A stretch of DNA of 15,326 bases from an uncultured Spartobacteria bacterium (GTDB lineage Bacteria; Verrucomicrobiota; Verrucomicrobiae; Chthoniobacterales; UBA6821). A program made the translations under genes and the position numbers. The stretch is from positions 1 to 15,326 of the forward strand of contig CAIXGT010000044.1 of NCBI GenBank assembly GCA_903919105.1, in the 5' to 3' direction. Shown piece after piece: positions 1 to 7,393 of the stretch (position 1 is its first letter; every line of letters starts with the position of its first letter). The notes under the pieces are model-generated. The model worked only from the letters and a program-made list of their open reading frames with translations, did not search any database and was not told where the DNA came from.

Positions 1-210
1 GCGTTTAACCTCATGCGTCTGATCGTCACCTTCGGATGGGCGATCTATCCCATCGGTTACTTCGTCGGCTACCTCACTGGAATGAACCACGAGGATAGCA
101 TGAAAGGCCTGAACATTGTTTATAACTTGGCCGACGTGCTCAATAAAATCGCTTTCGGTGTCATCATCTGGGCTGCTGCTGTCACTGAGACAGAAGCCCA
201 CGCCAAGTAA
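1..210 (+). CDS. Proteorhodopsin-like light-driven ion pump, C-terminal part (5' end outside window)
   Basis: The reading frame is open from base 1, so this is the 3' end of a longer gene; the ATG at 13 is an internal methionine. The 69 visible residues are the last two transmembrane helices of a microbial rhodopsin. Helix F carries FGWAIYPIGYF, the Trp/Tyr/Pro set that lines the retinal pocket. Helix G carries YNLADVLNKIAFG, where the lysine (codon 145-147) is the expected Schiff-base attachment site for retinal and the Asp four residues before it is part of its complex counter-ion. A short soluble tail follows. From memory these helices closely match marine proteorhodopsins, so a plasma-membrane proton pump is most likely. 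Helix C, with the proton acceptor/donor and the colour-tuning residue, is outside the window, so pump type, ion and colour cannot be read. The carotenoid/retinal operon just downstream supports the call. Confidence 0.93.
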   Translation, partial: AFNLMRLIVTFGWAIYPIGYFVGYLTGMNHEDSMKGLNIVYNLADVLNKIAFGVIIWAAAVTETEAHAK

Positions 211-224
211 CGTTTAGGGGTTTC

Positions 225-253
225 TCCGTGCGCCGGTTTATTCGGCGCACGGA
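225..253 (+). terminator. Intrinsic terminator after the rhodopsin gene
   Basis: An 11-bp GC-rich perfect stem (CCGTGCGCCG at 226-235 with CGGCGCACGG at 243-252, plus a flanking T-A pair) closes a 7-nt loop and is followed by a T-rich run to about 261. It sits 15 nt after the rhodopsin stop. It should separate rhodopsin transcription from the crt operon, or reduce read-through into it. Confidence 0.85.
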
Positions 254-307
254 TTTCCTTTATACAGTAAGGTCAGTTCTCGGGCACTATCCCCTAGGCC
301 TACCACT

Positions 308-1225
308 ATGTCCACGATTCCCAAGATAAGAGTCGGAGCTGGACTCCATAGTGAGTCCCTCCTCGGCGTGGTGGAGGAAAGGATGACGGAAGTAGTCCAT
401 GCATCGCTGGCGGGATCCGCAGGATTGATTGAGGGACGTTCGGACTCAACCCGCGCCGTTTCATATCACCTCTCCTCTGGAGGTCAGCGTATTCGTGCCA
501 GGCTTGCACTCTCTGCGGGGAGCGCCCTTGGGCTTCCGCCGGAGGATTCGGTGGCCATTGCCTCCTGTGTCGAGCTCATCCACAACGCCTCCCTTGTGCA
601 TGATGATCTGGAGGATCGCCAGCAGTTCCGTCGCGGAGTCGAAACCGTCCACGCAGCCTATGGCTTCCACGTCGCCCTGTGTTCCGGGGATTTGCTTCTT
701 TCAGCTGCCTATGCAGCCCTTGCGCGATTCAGCAATGTCCTTCTCCTTCCCGAGTTGCTAGCCTTGGTTCACGCCCGTATTACAGTCGTGATAGGGGGCC
801 AGTGCGCGCGTCTTGTCCCGATCGGAGATGAAGAGAGCGACATGGCTGCATACGACTCCATCGCCTCCGCCAAGTCAGGTGCCCTTTTGAGCCTGCCGCT
901 GGAGCTTGCCCTCAAGGGTTCCTCCAAAGGGATGTGGTCTGAGGATGCGAGGCGCGCCGCTGAGCACTTTGCCATCGGATATCAGATCGCCGATGATATG
1001 GAGGATGTGGAGCAGGATAGGGGGACCCTTTCCGTCAATGCACTGCTGGTGATTGCCGCGGCAAGCAGCTGCCAGATCAACGAGGCATCAGAGAAGGCTC
1101 GTAGTCACGCCCTCGCGCATCTAGCCAAGGCGGTCTCTCTCGCTGGATCACTTCCCAACGGCTCTGGAGCGCTGCTCCGTGAGCTTGCCCAGGAACTCTC
1201 TCATCGTCTCGAAGCGATGAGCTGA
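308..1225 (+). CDS. crtE: Geranylgeranyl diphosphate synthase (polyprenyl synthetase family)
   Basis: This 305-residue enzyme should elongate prenyl diphosphates with isopentenyl diphosphate to the C20 precursor GGPP, the entry to carotenoids, in the cytoplasm. Visible family marks are GGQRIRARL near residues 58-66 (IPP-binding region), the first Asp-rich motif HDDLED at 98-103 and the second Asp-rich motif DDMED at 229-233; both bind Mg-diphosphate. The length is normal for CrtE/IspA. The exact chain length is assigned from the crt operon context and not from the active-site residues. I see no Shine-Dalgarno before the ATG at 308, although the N-terminal length fits the family. It is the first gene of a five-gene operon, 13 nt ahead of crtI. 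No convincing promoter was recognised in the 54 nt between the upstream terminator and the start. Confidence 0.9.
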   Translation: MSTIPKIRVGAGLHSESLLGVVEERMTEVVHASLAGSAGLIEGRSDSTRAVSYHLSSGGQRIRARLALSAGSALGLPPEDSVAIASCVELIHNASLVHDDLEDRQQFRRGVETVHAAYGFHVALCSGDLLLSAAYAALARFSNVLLLPELLALVHARITVVIGGQCARLVPIGDEESDMAAYDSIASAKSGALLSLPLELALKGSSKGMWSEDARRAAEHFAIGYQIADDMEDVEQDRGTLSVNALLVIAAASSCQINEASEKARSHALAHLAKAVSLAGSLPNGSGALLRELAQELSHRLEAMS

Positions 1226-1238
1226 TTATCATCCACCG

Positions 1239-2723
1239 ATGCATGCGCTCGTTATCGGGGCAGGTTATGGGGGCATGGCGGCTGCACTCAGGCTCCGGGC
1301 AAAAGGATATCAGGTCACCTTGATTGATCGATCCCCGGGGCTCGGAGGTCGTGCGCAGATTTATGAGAGGGAGGGTTTTCGTCACGATGCCGGTCCCACG
1401 GTCATCACTGCGCCGTTTCTTTTTGAGGAGCTTTTTGAACTCTTTGGGGAAAACTTCCATGACTATGTGAAACTCGTACCAATGAAGCCGTGGTACCGGT
1501 TCAGATACGCCGATGGCACCACCTTCGATTACGGCGGGACGCTCGAGGAGACACTGGAAGAAATAGGTCGTATCGAACCCAAGGACCGTGAGGGATATTT
1601 GCGCCTCGTGGAGCATTCCAAGCGAATTTACAAAGTTGGTTTTGAGGAGCTTTCCTCGGAATCGTTTCACCGTGTCTTAACGATGGTACGGCAGGTTCCT
1701 AAACTTCTTCGCCTGCGTAACTATGAAACCGTCTGGCAAATGGTCTGCCGTTATCTTTCCAGTCCCAAACTGCGGCAGGCCTTCTCGATCCAGCCCCTCC
1801 TTGTTGGTGGAAATCCCTTCGATACCACGAGCATTTATTCCCTAATCCATTATTTAGAGAGGGAACACGGCGTCCATTTTGCGATGGGTGGCACTGCGGC
1901 GATTACCGCGGCACTCGGGAGCCTCATGGAGAGACATCAGATCTCGATTCGGTTGGGCACAACGATCGAGCGGATCGTTGTGGAGGATGGGAAGGCGACA
2001 GGGGCCCTCTTGGAGGGCGGAGAGATGGTCAAAGCTGACCTCGTCGTCACCAACACAGACCCCGCTCACCTGTACGGCAATATGATCAGCTCCAAGAAAC
2101 AGGCGCTCTCCTCACGACTCAAGCTTTCCGGGGCAAAATACTCCATGGGGCTCTTTGTGCTCTATTTTGGAACGACGCGCATCTATCCGGAGGTCGCCCA
2201 CCACACGATCTGGCTTGGCCCGAGGTATCAGGAGTTACTCAAGGATATCTTCGACCGAAAAATCCTGGCGGATGACTTTTCGCTCTACCTGCACCGTCCC
2301 ACAGCCACAGATCCCAGCTTCGCCCCTCCCGGGTGTGACAGCTTTTATGTCCTTTGCCCGGTGCCCAATCTGCAGTCCGGTATCGATTGGAGCATCCAGG
2401 GACCAAAACTTCGGGATCGGATCGTCAAGGCCTTGGAGGAGACGATTCTTCCGGAACTTTCCTCCACGATCAGGGCAGATTTTTTCAAGACTCCGGAGGA
2501 TTTTAGCCATGAATACCTGAGTATCCATGGGGCAGGTTTTTCCATAGCCCCCATTTTCCGTCAATCTGCTTGGTTTCGCTTTCATAATAAAGGCGAGGGA
2601 ATCAGGAATCTCTTTCTCACTGGTGCAGGCACCCATCCCGGTGCTGGGTTGCCCGGGGTTCTCTGTTCGGCAAAGGTGGTGGATGCCCTCCTGCCGCGCG
2701 CCGAAGCCTTTAACCCGGCATGA
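1239..2723 (+). CDS. crtI: Phytoene desaturase (CrtI type, FAD-dependent)
   Basis: This 494-residue flavoprotein should carry out the desaturation of phytoene to lycopene at the membrane. The N-terminus (residues 1-32) is a Rossmann dinucleotide-binding motif, ALVIGAGYGGMAAALRL, ending in an acidic residue in the LIDR segment. It is followed by the family pattern GLGGRAQIYEREGFRHDAGP. Near the C-terminus is the characteristic FLTGAGTHPGAGLPGV block of bacterial CrtI. Length and domain order match the single-enzyme bacterial CrtI rather than plant-type PDS/ZDS. It follows crtE by 13 nt without a visible ribosome site and ends 7 nt before crtB, so translation is probably coupled. Being placed between crtE and crtB with a lycopene cyclase downstream supports lycopene as product. 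Four-step desaturation is assumed from the family. Confidence 0.93.
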   Translation: MHALVIGAGYGGMAAALRLRAKGYQVTLIDRSPGLGGRAQIYEREGFRHDAGPTVITAPFLFEELFELFGENFHDYVKLVPMKPWYRFRYADGTTFDYGGTLEETLEEIGRIEPKDREGYLRLVEHSKRIYKVGFEELSSESFHRVLTMVRQVPKLLRLRNYETVWQMVCRYLSSPKLRQAFSIQPLLVGGNPFDTTSIYSLIHYLEREHGVHFAMGGTAAITAALGSLMERHQISIRLGTTIERIVVEDGKATGALLEGGEMVKADLVVTNTDPAHLYGNMISSKKQALSSRLKLSGAKYSMGLFVLYFGTTRIYPEVAHHTIWLGPRYQELLKDIFDRKILADDFSLYLHRPTATDPSFAPPGCDSFYVLCPVPNLQSGIDWSIQGPKLRDRIVKALEETILPELSSTIRADFFKTPEDFSHEYLSIHGAGFSIAPIFRQSAWFRFHNKGEGIRNLFLTGAGTHPGAGLPGVLCSAKVVDALLPRAEAFNPA

Positions 2724-2730
2724 GTCCGGC

Positions 2731-3651
2731 ATGAGCGTGGCACCCTCTGCCAACGAGGTGCTCTCCAGTAAGGGGCGCAGCTTTTATTGGGCGCGACACT
2801 TTTTAGGGAGCAGGCATGCGGAGAGAGCAACAAGGCTTTATGCATTTTGTCGTTATTTGGACGATCTTGCCGATGAGTCCCCCTCCCCCAACGAGGCGCG
2901 CTCGAAAATCGAAGCGGCCCGGGAAGATGTCCTGAAGGGTGAATCCACTGATGCCTCGCTCTGCGACGGACTTTCACTTGCCCGAGAGTGTGGTATTTCG
3001 AAAGAGCCGATTCTTGAACTCATCAATGGAATCACCTCGGATCTGGAGGAGGTTAGGATCGCTGATGTGGATGAACTCATCCGCTACTGCTACCGCGTGG
3101 CCGGCACTGTGGGTCTGATGATGTGCCGTGTTCTCGATGTCAGCTCACCAGCAGCCTATCCGCATGCGGTCGACCTAGGGATTGCGATGCAATTGACCAA
3201 CATCTGTCGCGATGTCCTTGAGGATGCCACAATGGGACGTCGATACCTTCCATCGACCCTTATCGGAGGACTCTCACTCCAAGAGTTGATCAACCCCAGC
3301 CCCACCGTGCGTGCTAAGATTGCCTCGGGCGTACTCGAACTCTTGCAACTTTCCGAAGACTACTACCGAAGCGGCGAGGAGGGACTCTCCTACCTGCCCT
3401 TGCGTGCACGCGGGGCTATCTTGATCGCCTCTAGGGTCTATGGTGGCATTGGGCTCGATCTTATTTCACGCAAGGGAGATTGCTGGTCCCGGCGGGCAAT
3501 GGTCTCCTCCGCTCAAAAGGCGATTATCACGGCGTCGGCTCTCACGAGCCTCGCGCTTAAGGGGTCGAGAAAGGGATCATTCTGGTCTCCTACCTGCTCT
3601 CACCGCTCGGAACTCCACATCGCACTTGCAGGCCATGTGATCGCTCCATGA
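2731..3651 (+). CDS. crtB: Phytoene synthase (squalene/phytoene synthase family)
   Basis: This 306-residue enzyme should condense two GGPP to phytoene. It shows SFYWA near residue 17, the first Asp-rich motif in AFCRYLDDLADE (D44/D45/D48), and the second in QLTNICRDVLED (D161 and D165), the two Mg-binding sites of the family. The frame is open further upstream to an ATG at 2623, inside crtI. I chose the ATG at 2731, eight bases after the crtI stop, because the conserved SFYWA region then lies at the usual distance from the N-terminus and the upstream extension looks like translated crtI antiframe. The stop overlaps the start of crtY as ATGA. The C-terminal 25 residues, rich in Ser/His, are not recognisable as family sequence. 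Confidence 0.92.
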   Translation: MSVAPSANEVLSSKGRSFYWARHFLGSRHAERATRLYAFCRYLDDLADESPSPNEARSKIEAAREDVLKGESTDASLCDGLSLARECGISKEPILELINGITSDLEEVRIADVDELIRYCYRVAGTVGLMMCRVLDVSSPAAYPHAVDLGIAMQLTNICRDVLEDATMGRRYLPSTLIGGLSLQELINPSPTVRAKIASGVLELLQLSEDYYRSGEEGLSYLPLRARGAILIASRVYGGIGLDLISRKGDCWSRRAMVSSAQKAIITASALTSLALKGSRKGSFWSPTCSHRSELHIALAGHVIAP

Positions 3652-4844
3652 GCAATCAATCCGATCTCATCATCCTGGGGGGTGGTTGTGCCGGGTTGAG
3701 CCTTGGTATGAATCTTGCCAAGCATGGAGAGGCAAGCCCCCGGACCCTTATTCTCGAGGGGAGGCAGGAATATACCAATGACCGCACCTGGTGTTTTTGG
3801 GGCGGGTTTGGGTCCGATTCAGAAAAGCTGGCAACCCACCGGTGGGAATCTTTTTCAATTGCCACGGCCAAGGATCGCATCACTCGTAGTTGCAAAGGAA
3901 ATCCCTACCTCATGGTCGCCTCAAAAGACTTCTACCAAGCTGCAGTAGGAGCGATTGCCCAGTCTTCTCGGATCAACTTGAAGATGGAGAGCATCGTCTC
4001 GGGTGAGGTTTTGAAGAGAGGCGGTCACTGGTATGTAGAGACTTCCGCGGGAGTCTACACGGCCCCAAGAATCGTGGATACTCGTCCCCAGGTTCCGCAT
4101 TCTACTGACTTTCAACCCCTTCTTTGGCAGTCGTTCCTTGGGGAGGAGATTACAACGGAGGAGGAGATCTTTGATCCGGGTTGCGCGGAGTTGATGGATT
4201 TTTCTGGAAGTTCATCCGAAAGGATCCTCTTCCTTTACGTTCTTCCTTTCTCCAAGAGGGAAGCCCTTGTGGAGGCTACGGTGTTCGGGCCGGAGCCTTT
4301 GAGAGCAGAGGATTTGAAGGAGTCGTTCGGCGTGCTCGTCAAACAACGACTTCAAGGGTGCTCTTACTCAAGCGGCAGGAGGGAGCATGGAATCCTCCCC
4401 ATGGGAGCAGCTCCGGAAAATCGACAGAAAGATCCCAGCTACGTCTGTGCGGGACTGATGGCCGGTGGGGCCAGACCCAGCAGTGGATACGCCTTTCAGC
4501 GTATCTGGAAGTGGTCGCAGGAGTGTGCCTCGGTGTTGGCCAAGGGCCGCTCTCCAATATTCCATCCGCAAGATCCTCCCATCATCCGCATCATGGATGC
4601 TCTTTTTCTGCAAGTGCTTTACTCCCGTCCCGAACTGGCTCCCGATCTTTTCTTTTCACTCTTTTCCAAGGTGGACCCGGTTCGCGTGGCCCGCTTCATG
4701 AGTGATCGTGCGAGTCTCCCCGATTGCCTCACGATCATGGCATCGCTTCCTCCGGTGCCTTTTCTGATCGAATTAGCCAAGACTGTTGGGCTACCTTACG
4801 GCCACGAAACAAGAAGAGGAAAAAAAGAAAAAGGGGGACGATGA
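3648..4844 (+). CDS. crtY: Lycopene beta-cyclase (CrtY family flavoprotein)
   Basis: This 398-residue protein should cyclise both ends of lycopene to give beta-carotene. The N-terminus has the FAD-binding motif DLIILGGGCAGLSL (residues 6-19), followed by NDRTWCFWGG, typical of CrtY-type cyclases. Near residues 275-292 is the C-terminal signature GGARPSSGYAFQRI. Length fits CrtY (about 380-400) and not the larger CruA/CruP. It overlaps crtB by four bases at its start and blh by four bases (ATGA) at its end. The last 12 residues are an unusually basic tail (RRGKKEKGGR end) encoded by a purine-only tract that also supplies the Shine-Dalgarno of blh, so the tail may be a by-product of that site. 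In this context its product feeds directly into retinal formation. Confidence 0.9.
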   Translation: MSNQSDLIILGGGCAGLSLGMNLAKHGEASPRTLILEGRQEYTNDRTWCFWGGFGSDSEKLATHRWESFSIATAKDRITRSCKGNPYLMVASKDFYQAAVGAIAQSSRINLKMESIVSGEVLKRGGHWYVETSAGVYTAPRIVDTRPQVPHSTDFQPLLWQSFLGEEITTEEEIFDPGCAELMDFSGSSSERILFLYVLPFSKREALVEATVFGPEPLRAEDLKESFGVLVKQRLQGCSYSSGRREHGILPMGAAPENRQKDPSYVCAGLMAGGARPSSGYAFQRIWKWSQECASVLAKGRSPIFHPQDPPIIRIMDALFLQVLYSRPELAPDLFFSLFSKVDPVRVARFMSDRASLPDCLTIMASLPPVPFLIELAKTVGLPYGHETRRGKKEKGGR

Positions 4845-5755
4845 AACCGATGAGCCCGCTCCGTATCCAGGGATTTTTATTCAGCCTCTGCGCGCTTGGA
4901 GCGGGGGCTTTTTTCGCGCTGGTTGGGTTCCAGAAGGGGAATTTCAACGGGCAATCAGGACTCATCATCCTTGCGACCTTGATCCTTCTTCTGGGGGTCC
5001 CGCACGGGGCTTTCGACACGATCTTTGCTTACAGACTTTACGATCTACGGAAGCCAACGGACTGGATGCTTTTCACCATGATCTATCTTCTTCTAGCAGT
5101 GGTTGTTGTGGCGGTTTGGTGGTGGGCGCCGATGGGTTTTTTAATTTTATTTCTTTTAATCTCAGCGGCCCATTTCTCGGGGGATCCTGAGGAAGGAACC
5201 CCTCTCGCGACTCGAATCCTCTACGGGGGAAGCGTGCTCCTATTGCCTGCCCTCTTTCACTCGGAGGAGATGGCGCGACTTTTTGGACTCCTTGTGGGTG
5301 ATGCGCCAGCCCTCTTGCTCATGCCATGGATCAAGCTGATTGCTTGGATTTGGCTACCGTGCGTTGCACTCGGAGTGATCCTGCTTGCGTGGAGTGATTG
5401 GCAGGGAGCCATGGAGATAGCCTCCGTCGTTTTGCTGAGTGTTGCGGCGCCTCCGCTCATCGCATTCACCCTCTTCTTTTGCGGTATGCACAGCGCGCGC
5501 CATATCCTCAGGACAATCGACTACTCGGGATCCCTTTCGACACGCCTCCTGGCTCTTTCTGCTCTCCTGCCGATGATCGGCGTTGCCGTGGTCTCGGCGC
5601 TTGCCTGGTGGTTCCTCAAAGGAAAGTCCCTCGATGAACGCCTGATTCAGATTGTTTTTGTAGGACTGGCCGCCCTGACCGTCCCTCACATGGCGCTTGT
5701 GGAACGCGTCCGATTTTCTGGGTGGATCAAGGGTGGGTTTCAGAGACCCTTATAA
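4841..5755 (+). CDS. blh: Beta-carotene 15,15'-dioxygenase, Brp/Blh family (retinal formation)
   Basis: This 304-residue polytopic membrane protein should cleave beta-carotene centrally into two retinals, the chromophore for the upstream rhodopsin. I count about eight hydrophobic stretches. The conserved iron-binding histidine candidates are visible: GVPHGAFD (H55), AAHFSGD (H111), GMHSARH (H217, H221) and TVPHMALVE (H283). The frame is open upstream into crtY, but the ATG at 4841 overlaps the crtY stop and has a strong purine-rich site (AGGGGG at 4832-4837) at good spacing, so I place the start there. It is the last gene of the operon. It ends only 8 nt from the convergent tRNA gene, and no hairpin terminator is seen in between, so the operon transcript probably runs antisense through the tRNA. 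Confidence 0.92.
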   Translation: MKPMSPLRIQGFLFSLCALGAGAFFALVGFQKGNFNGQSGLIILATLILLLGVPHGAFDTIFAYRLYDLRKPTDWMLFTMIYLLLAVVVVAVWWWAPMGFLILFLLISAAHFSGDPEEGTPLATRILYGGSVLLLPALFHSEEMARLFGLLVGDAPALLLMPWIKLIAWIWLPCVALGVILLAWSDWQGAMEIASVVLLSVAAPPLIAFTLFFCGMHSARHILRTIDYSGSLSTRLLALSALLPMIGVAVVSALAWWFLKGKSLDERLIQIVFVGLAALTVPHMALVERVRFSGWIKGGFQRPL

Positions 5756-5763
5756 AAAGAGAG

Positions 5764-5837
5764 TGCAGCCATGAGGAGTCGAACCTCAAACCTTCTGATC
5801 CGTAGTCAGATGCTCTATCCAATTGAGCTATGGCTGC
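5764..5837 (-). tRNA. tRNA-Arg (anticodon ACG)
   Basis: On the minus strand the 7-bp acceptor stem GCAGCCA / TGGCTGC closes a complete cloverleaf with discriminator A at 5764. The D-arm reads GCTC...GAGC, the anticodon stem TCTGA/TCAGA encloses loop CTACGGA (anticodon ACG), and the T-arm TGAGG/CCTCA encloses TTCGACT. ACG with wobble inosine reads CGU/CGC/CGA arginine codons. The 3' CCA is not encoded. The gene lies between blh (convergent) and the riboswitch operon (divergent). Confidence 0.96.
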
Positions 5838-5850
5838 GTTGGGGGGTTAA

Positions 5851-5880
5851 AACATAAGCGGTGAACGACTCATGGGTCAA
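5851..5880 (-). promoter_or_regulatory. Sigma-70 promoter of tRNA-Arg
   Basis: Reading on the minus strand, TTGACC (5880-5875) and TATGTT (5856-5851) are separated by 18 nt, close to the housekeeping consensus. The predicted start lies within about 10 nt of the mature tRNA 5' end. It is back to back with the promoter at 5901-5929. Confidence 0.6.
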
Positions 5881-5900
5881 CGCATTTACTGAAACTTCTC

Positions 5901-5929
5901 TTGACGATACGAGTCTTAAGATTGATGAT
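5901..5929 (+). promoter_or_regulatory. Sigma-70 promoter of the SAM-riboswitch operon
   Basis: TTGACG (5901-5906) and GATGAT (5924-5929) are spaced by 17 nt. Transcription would start near 5936, just before the 5' strand of riboswitch helix P1 at 5939, which is where an S-box leader should begin. The -10 match is only four of six. Confidence 0.55.
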
Positions 5930-5938
5930 AACTGCTCA

Positions 5939-6053
5939 ATCTTATCAAGAGTGACGGAGGGACTGGCCCGCTGATGTCACGGCAACCGCTGCGGAATTTT
6001 TCGTAGGCCCAGGTGCCAAATCCAGCTCCGAGCAATCGGGGAAAAGATGAGAT
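5939..6053 (+). promoter_or_regulatory. SAM-I riboswitch (S-box) aptamer
   Basis: The S-box core is readable: AAGAGTGACGGAGGGACTGG followed by CCCGCTGATGTC and ACGGCAACC, then AGGTGCCAAATCC, then a P4 hairpin CTCCGA-GCAA-TCGGGG. Helix P1 closes the aptamer: ATCTTATC at 5939-5946 pairs with GATGAGAT at 6046-6053 over 8 bp with one G-U. The kink-turn GA pair region and the GGCAACC/GGTGCC elements are in the right order and spacing. SAM-I aptamers bind S-adenosylmethionine and normally shut off methionine or sulfur-assimilation genes when SAM is plentiful. The next gene is a threonine-synthase-like enzyme, an unusual target. Confidence 0.93.
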
Positions 6054-6060
6054 ACTTGGC

Positions 6061-6132
6061 AGAGCCGATGATCCACAGGGATTGAGGCACCAGGTCTCCT
6101 CGGCACTCTTGATTGGAAAACAACCGATCAAG
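6061..6132 (+). promoter_or_regulatory. Riboswitch expression platform, probably translational
   Basis: Two hairpins can be drawn. The first is AGAGCCGA (6061-6068) with TCGGCACTCT (6100-6109). The second is CTTGATTGG (6108-6116) with CCGATCAAG (6124-6132) around an AAAACAA loop, ending 4 nt before the ATG at 6137. Neither is followed by a U-run, so an intrinsic terminator is unlikely. CACTCTTGAT (6104-6113) is the exact reverse complement of ATCAAGAGTG (5944-5953) in the aptamer. That alternative 10-bp pairing would break both P1/P2 of the aptamer and the start-proximal hairpin. I infer that SAM binding lets the start-proximal hairpin form and blocks initiation. Confidence 0.55.
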
Positions 6133-6136
6133 ACCT

Positions 6137-7393
6137 ATGTCCAAGAAACCCTTTTTCAGTAATCTGAAATGCCGTGAATGCGGCCGTCTCTACGAGAAAG
6201 AGGCGATCCATATCTGTGAATTCGACTTTGGCCCGCTGGAGGCCGCCTATGACTACGAGGCGATCCGCGCAGTGCTGACCCGGGAACTCATCGAGTCTCG
6301 CCCTCAGACGATGTGGCGCTATCGGGAGCTGCTTCCGATCGATGGCGAGCCGACCGTTGGCACCCAGGTGGGCTTTACCCCGCTCGTGAAGGCCGACCGT
6401 CTGGCCAAAGCTCTCGGCATTCGCGAAATCTGGATCAAGAACGACTCCGTCAATTACCCGACTCTTTCCTTCAAGGATCGCGTGGTCTCCGTGGCACTCA
6501 GCCGCGCCCGCGAGCTCGGATTCGAGGTGGTCGCCTGCGCCTCCACGGGCAATCTGGCGAACTCGGTCGCTGCCAACGCCGCCAATGCCGGACTCAAGAG
6601 CTATGTGTTGATCCCCTCGAATCTCGAACAGGGTAAGGTACTCGGTTCGCTAGTCTATGGAACCAACGTCATCGCGATCAAAGGCCCCTATGACCAGGTG
6701 AACCGCCTCTGCTCCGAGATCGCCGGCAAGTACGGGTGGGGTTTCGTGAACGTGAACCTCCGCCCTTACTACGCGGAGGGGTCCAAGACCATGGGCTTCG
6801 AGATCGCCGAGCAGCTTGGCTGGAAGCTTCCCCGCCACACGGTGGTCTGCATGGCCTCCGGATCGCTGCTCACCAAGATCCACAAGGCCTACAAGGAGTT
6901 TATCGATCTCGACATCGTCCCGAAGAGCGATTTCACCATCCACGGGGCGCAGGCCTCGGGATGCTCCCCGATCAGCACCGCCTTCAAGGCCGGCTCGGAG
7001 ATGGTGAAGCCCGTTCAGAATCCCGATACGATCGCCAAGTCCCTCGCGATTGGAACGCCGGCCGACGGCTACTACGCGATCCGCAGCATGCGGGAGACAG
7101 GTGGAAGCTGTGAGGATTGCAGCGATGAAGAGATCGTCGAGGGGATCAAGCTGCTTGCCGAGACCACCGGCATCTTTGCCGAGACGGCCGGCGGCGTCAC
7201 TGTCGCCTGCGCCAGGAAACTCATCGAGTCCGGCAAAATCCCCAAGGATGAGAGCGCTGTCCTCTGCATCACCGGCCACGGCCTCAAGACCCAGGAAGCA
7301 ATCGTCGGTAAGGTCGGAGAGCCTCGCGTCATCGGGGCCAGCCTGCGAGAGTTCGAAGCCCTGGTCGCCGACGAAGTCGCGGCAAAAAGCTAA
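6137..7393 (+). CDS. Threonine-synthase-like PLP enzyme under SAM riboswitch control; candidate homocysteine-forming enzyme
   Basis: This 418-residue fold-type II PLP protein belongs by sequence to the threonine synthase family (ThrC converts O-phosphohomoserine to threonine). The PLP lysine is K113 in the segment TLSFKDRVVSVA. The glycine-rich phosphate loop is in CASTGNLANSVAANAA, and the C-terminus has AETAGG and the family signature TGHGLK. The N-terminal zinc-ribbon-like knuckle is incomplete: C12, C15 and C27 are present but the expected fourth Cys is Asp30 (CEFDFGPLE). I chose ATG 6137; an in-frame TTG at 6113 lies inside the regulatory hairpin. It is regulated by the S-box leader and followed by a sulfur-carrier gene and a NIL-domain gene. 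By analogy with mycobacterial CysM/CysO, I infer that it may replace the phosphate of O-phosphohomoserine with sulfur from the carrier thiocarboxylate. Plain threonine synthase remains possible. The family is certain and the role is not. Confidence 0.85.
   Translation: MSKKPFFSNLKCRECGRLYEKEAIHICEFDFGPLEAAYDYEAIRAVLTRELIESRPQTMWRYRELLPIDGEPTVGTQVGFTPLVKADRLAKALGIREIWIKNDSVNYPTLSFKDRVVSVALSRARELGFEVVACASTGNLANSVAANAANAGLKSYVLIPSNLEQGKVLGSLVYGTNVIAIKGPYDQVNRLCSEIAGKYGWGFVNVNLRPYYAEGSKTMGFEIAEQLGWKLPRHTVVCMASGSLLTKIHKAYKEFIDLDIVPKSDFTIHGAQASGCSPISTAFKAGSEMVKPVQNPDTIAKSLAIGTPADGYYAIRSMRETGGSCEDCSDEEIVEGIKLLAETTGIFAETAGGVTVACARKLIESGKIPKDESAVLCITGHGLKTQEAIVGKVGEPRVIGASLREFEALVADEVAAKS

Noticed and set aside
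2623..2730. Upstream start for crtB inside crtI
   Set aside because: The extra 36 residues overlap conserved crtI codons and have no phytoene synthase similarity; ATG 2731 sits properly after the crtI stop.
4724..4840. Upstream start for blh inside crtY
   Set aside because: The extension is charged and not membrane-like, and the ATG at 4841 has a strong ribosome site and an ATGA overlap.
6061..6132. Intrinsic terminator as the riboswitch output
   Set aside because: Neither hairpin is followed by a U-run; the sequence after them is purine/A-rich and contains the start codon.
6113..6136. TTG start 24 nt upstream for the threonine-synthase homologue
   Set aside because: It lies inside the start-proximal hairpin of the riboswitch and adds eight residues not expected before the zinc-ribbon; ATG 6137 is preferred but not proven.
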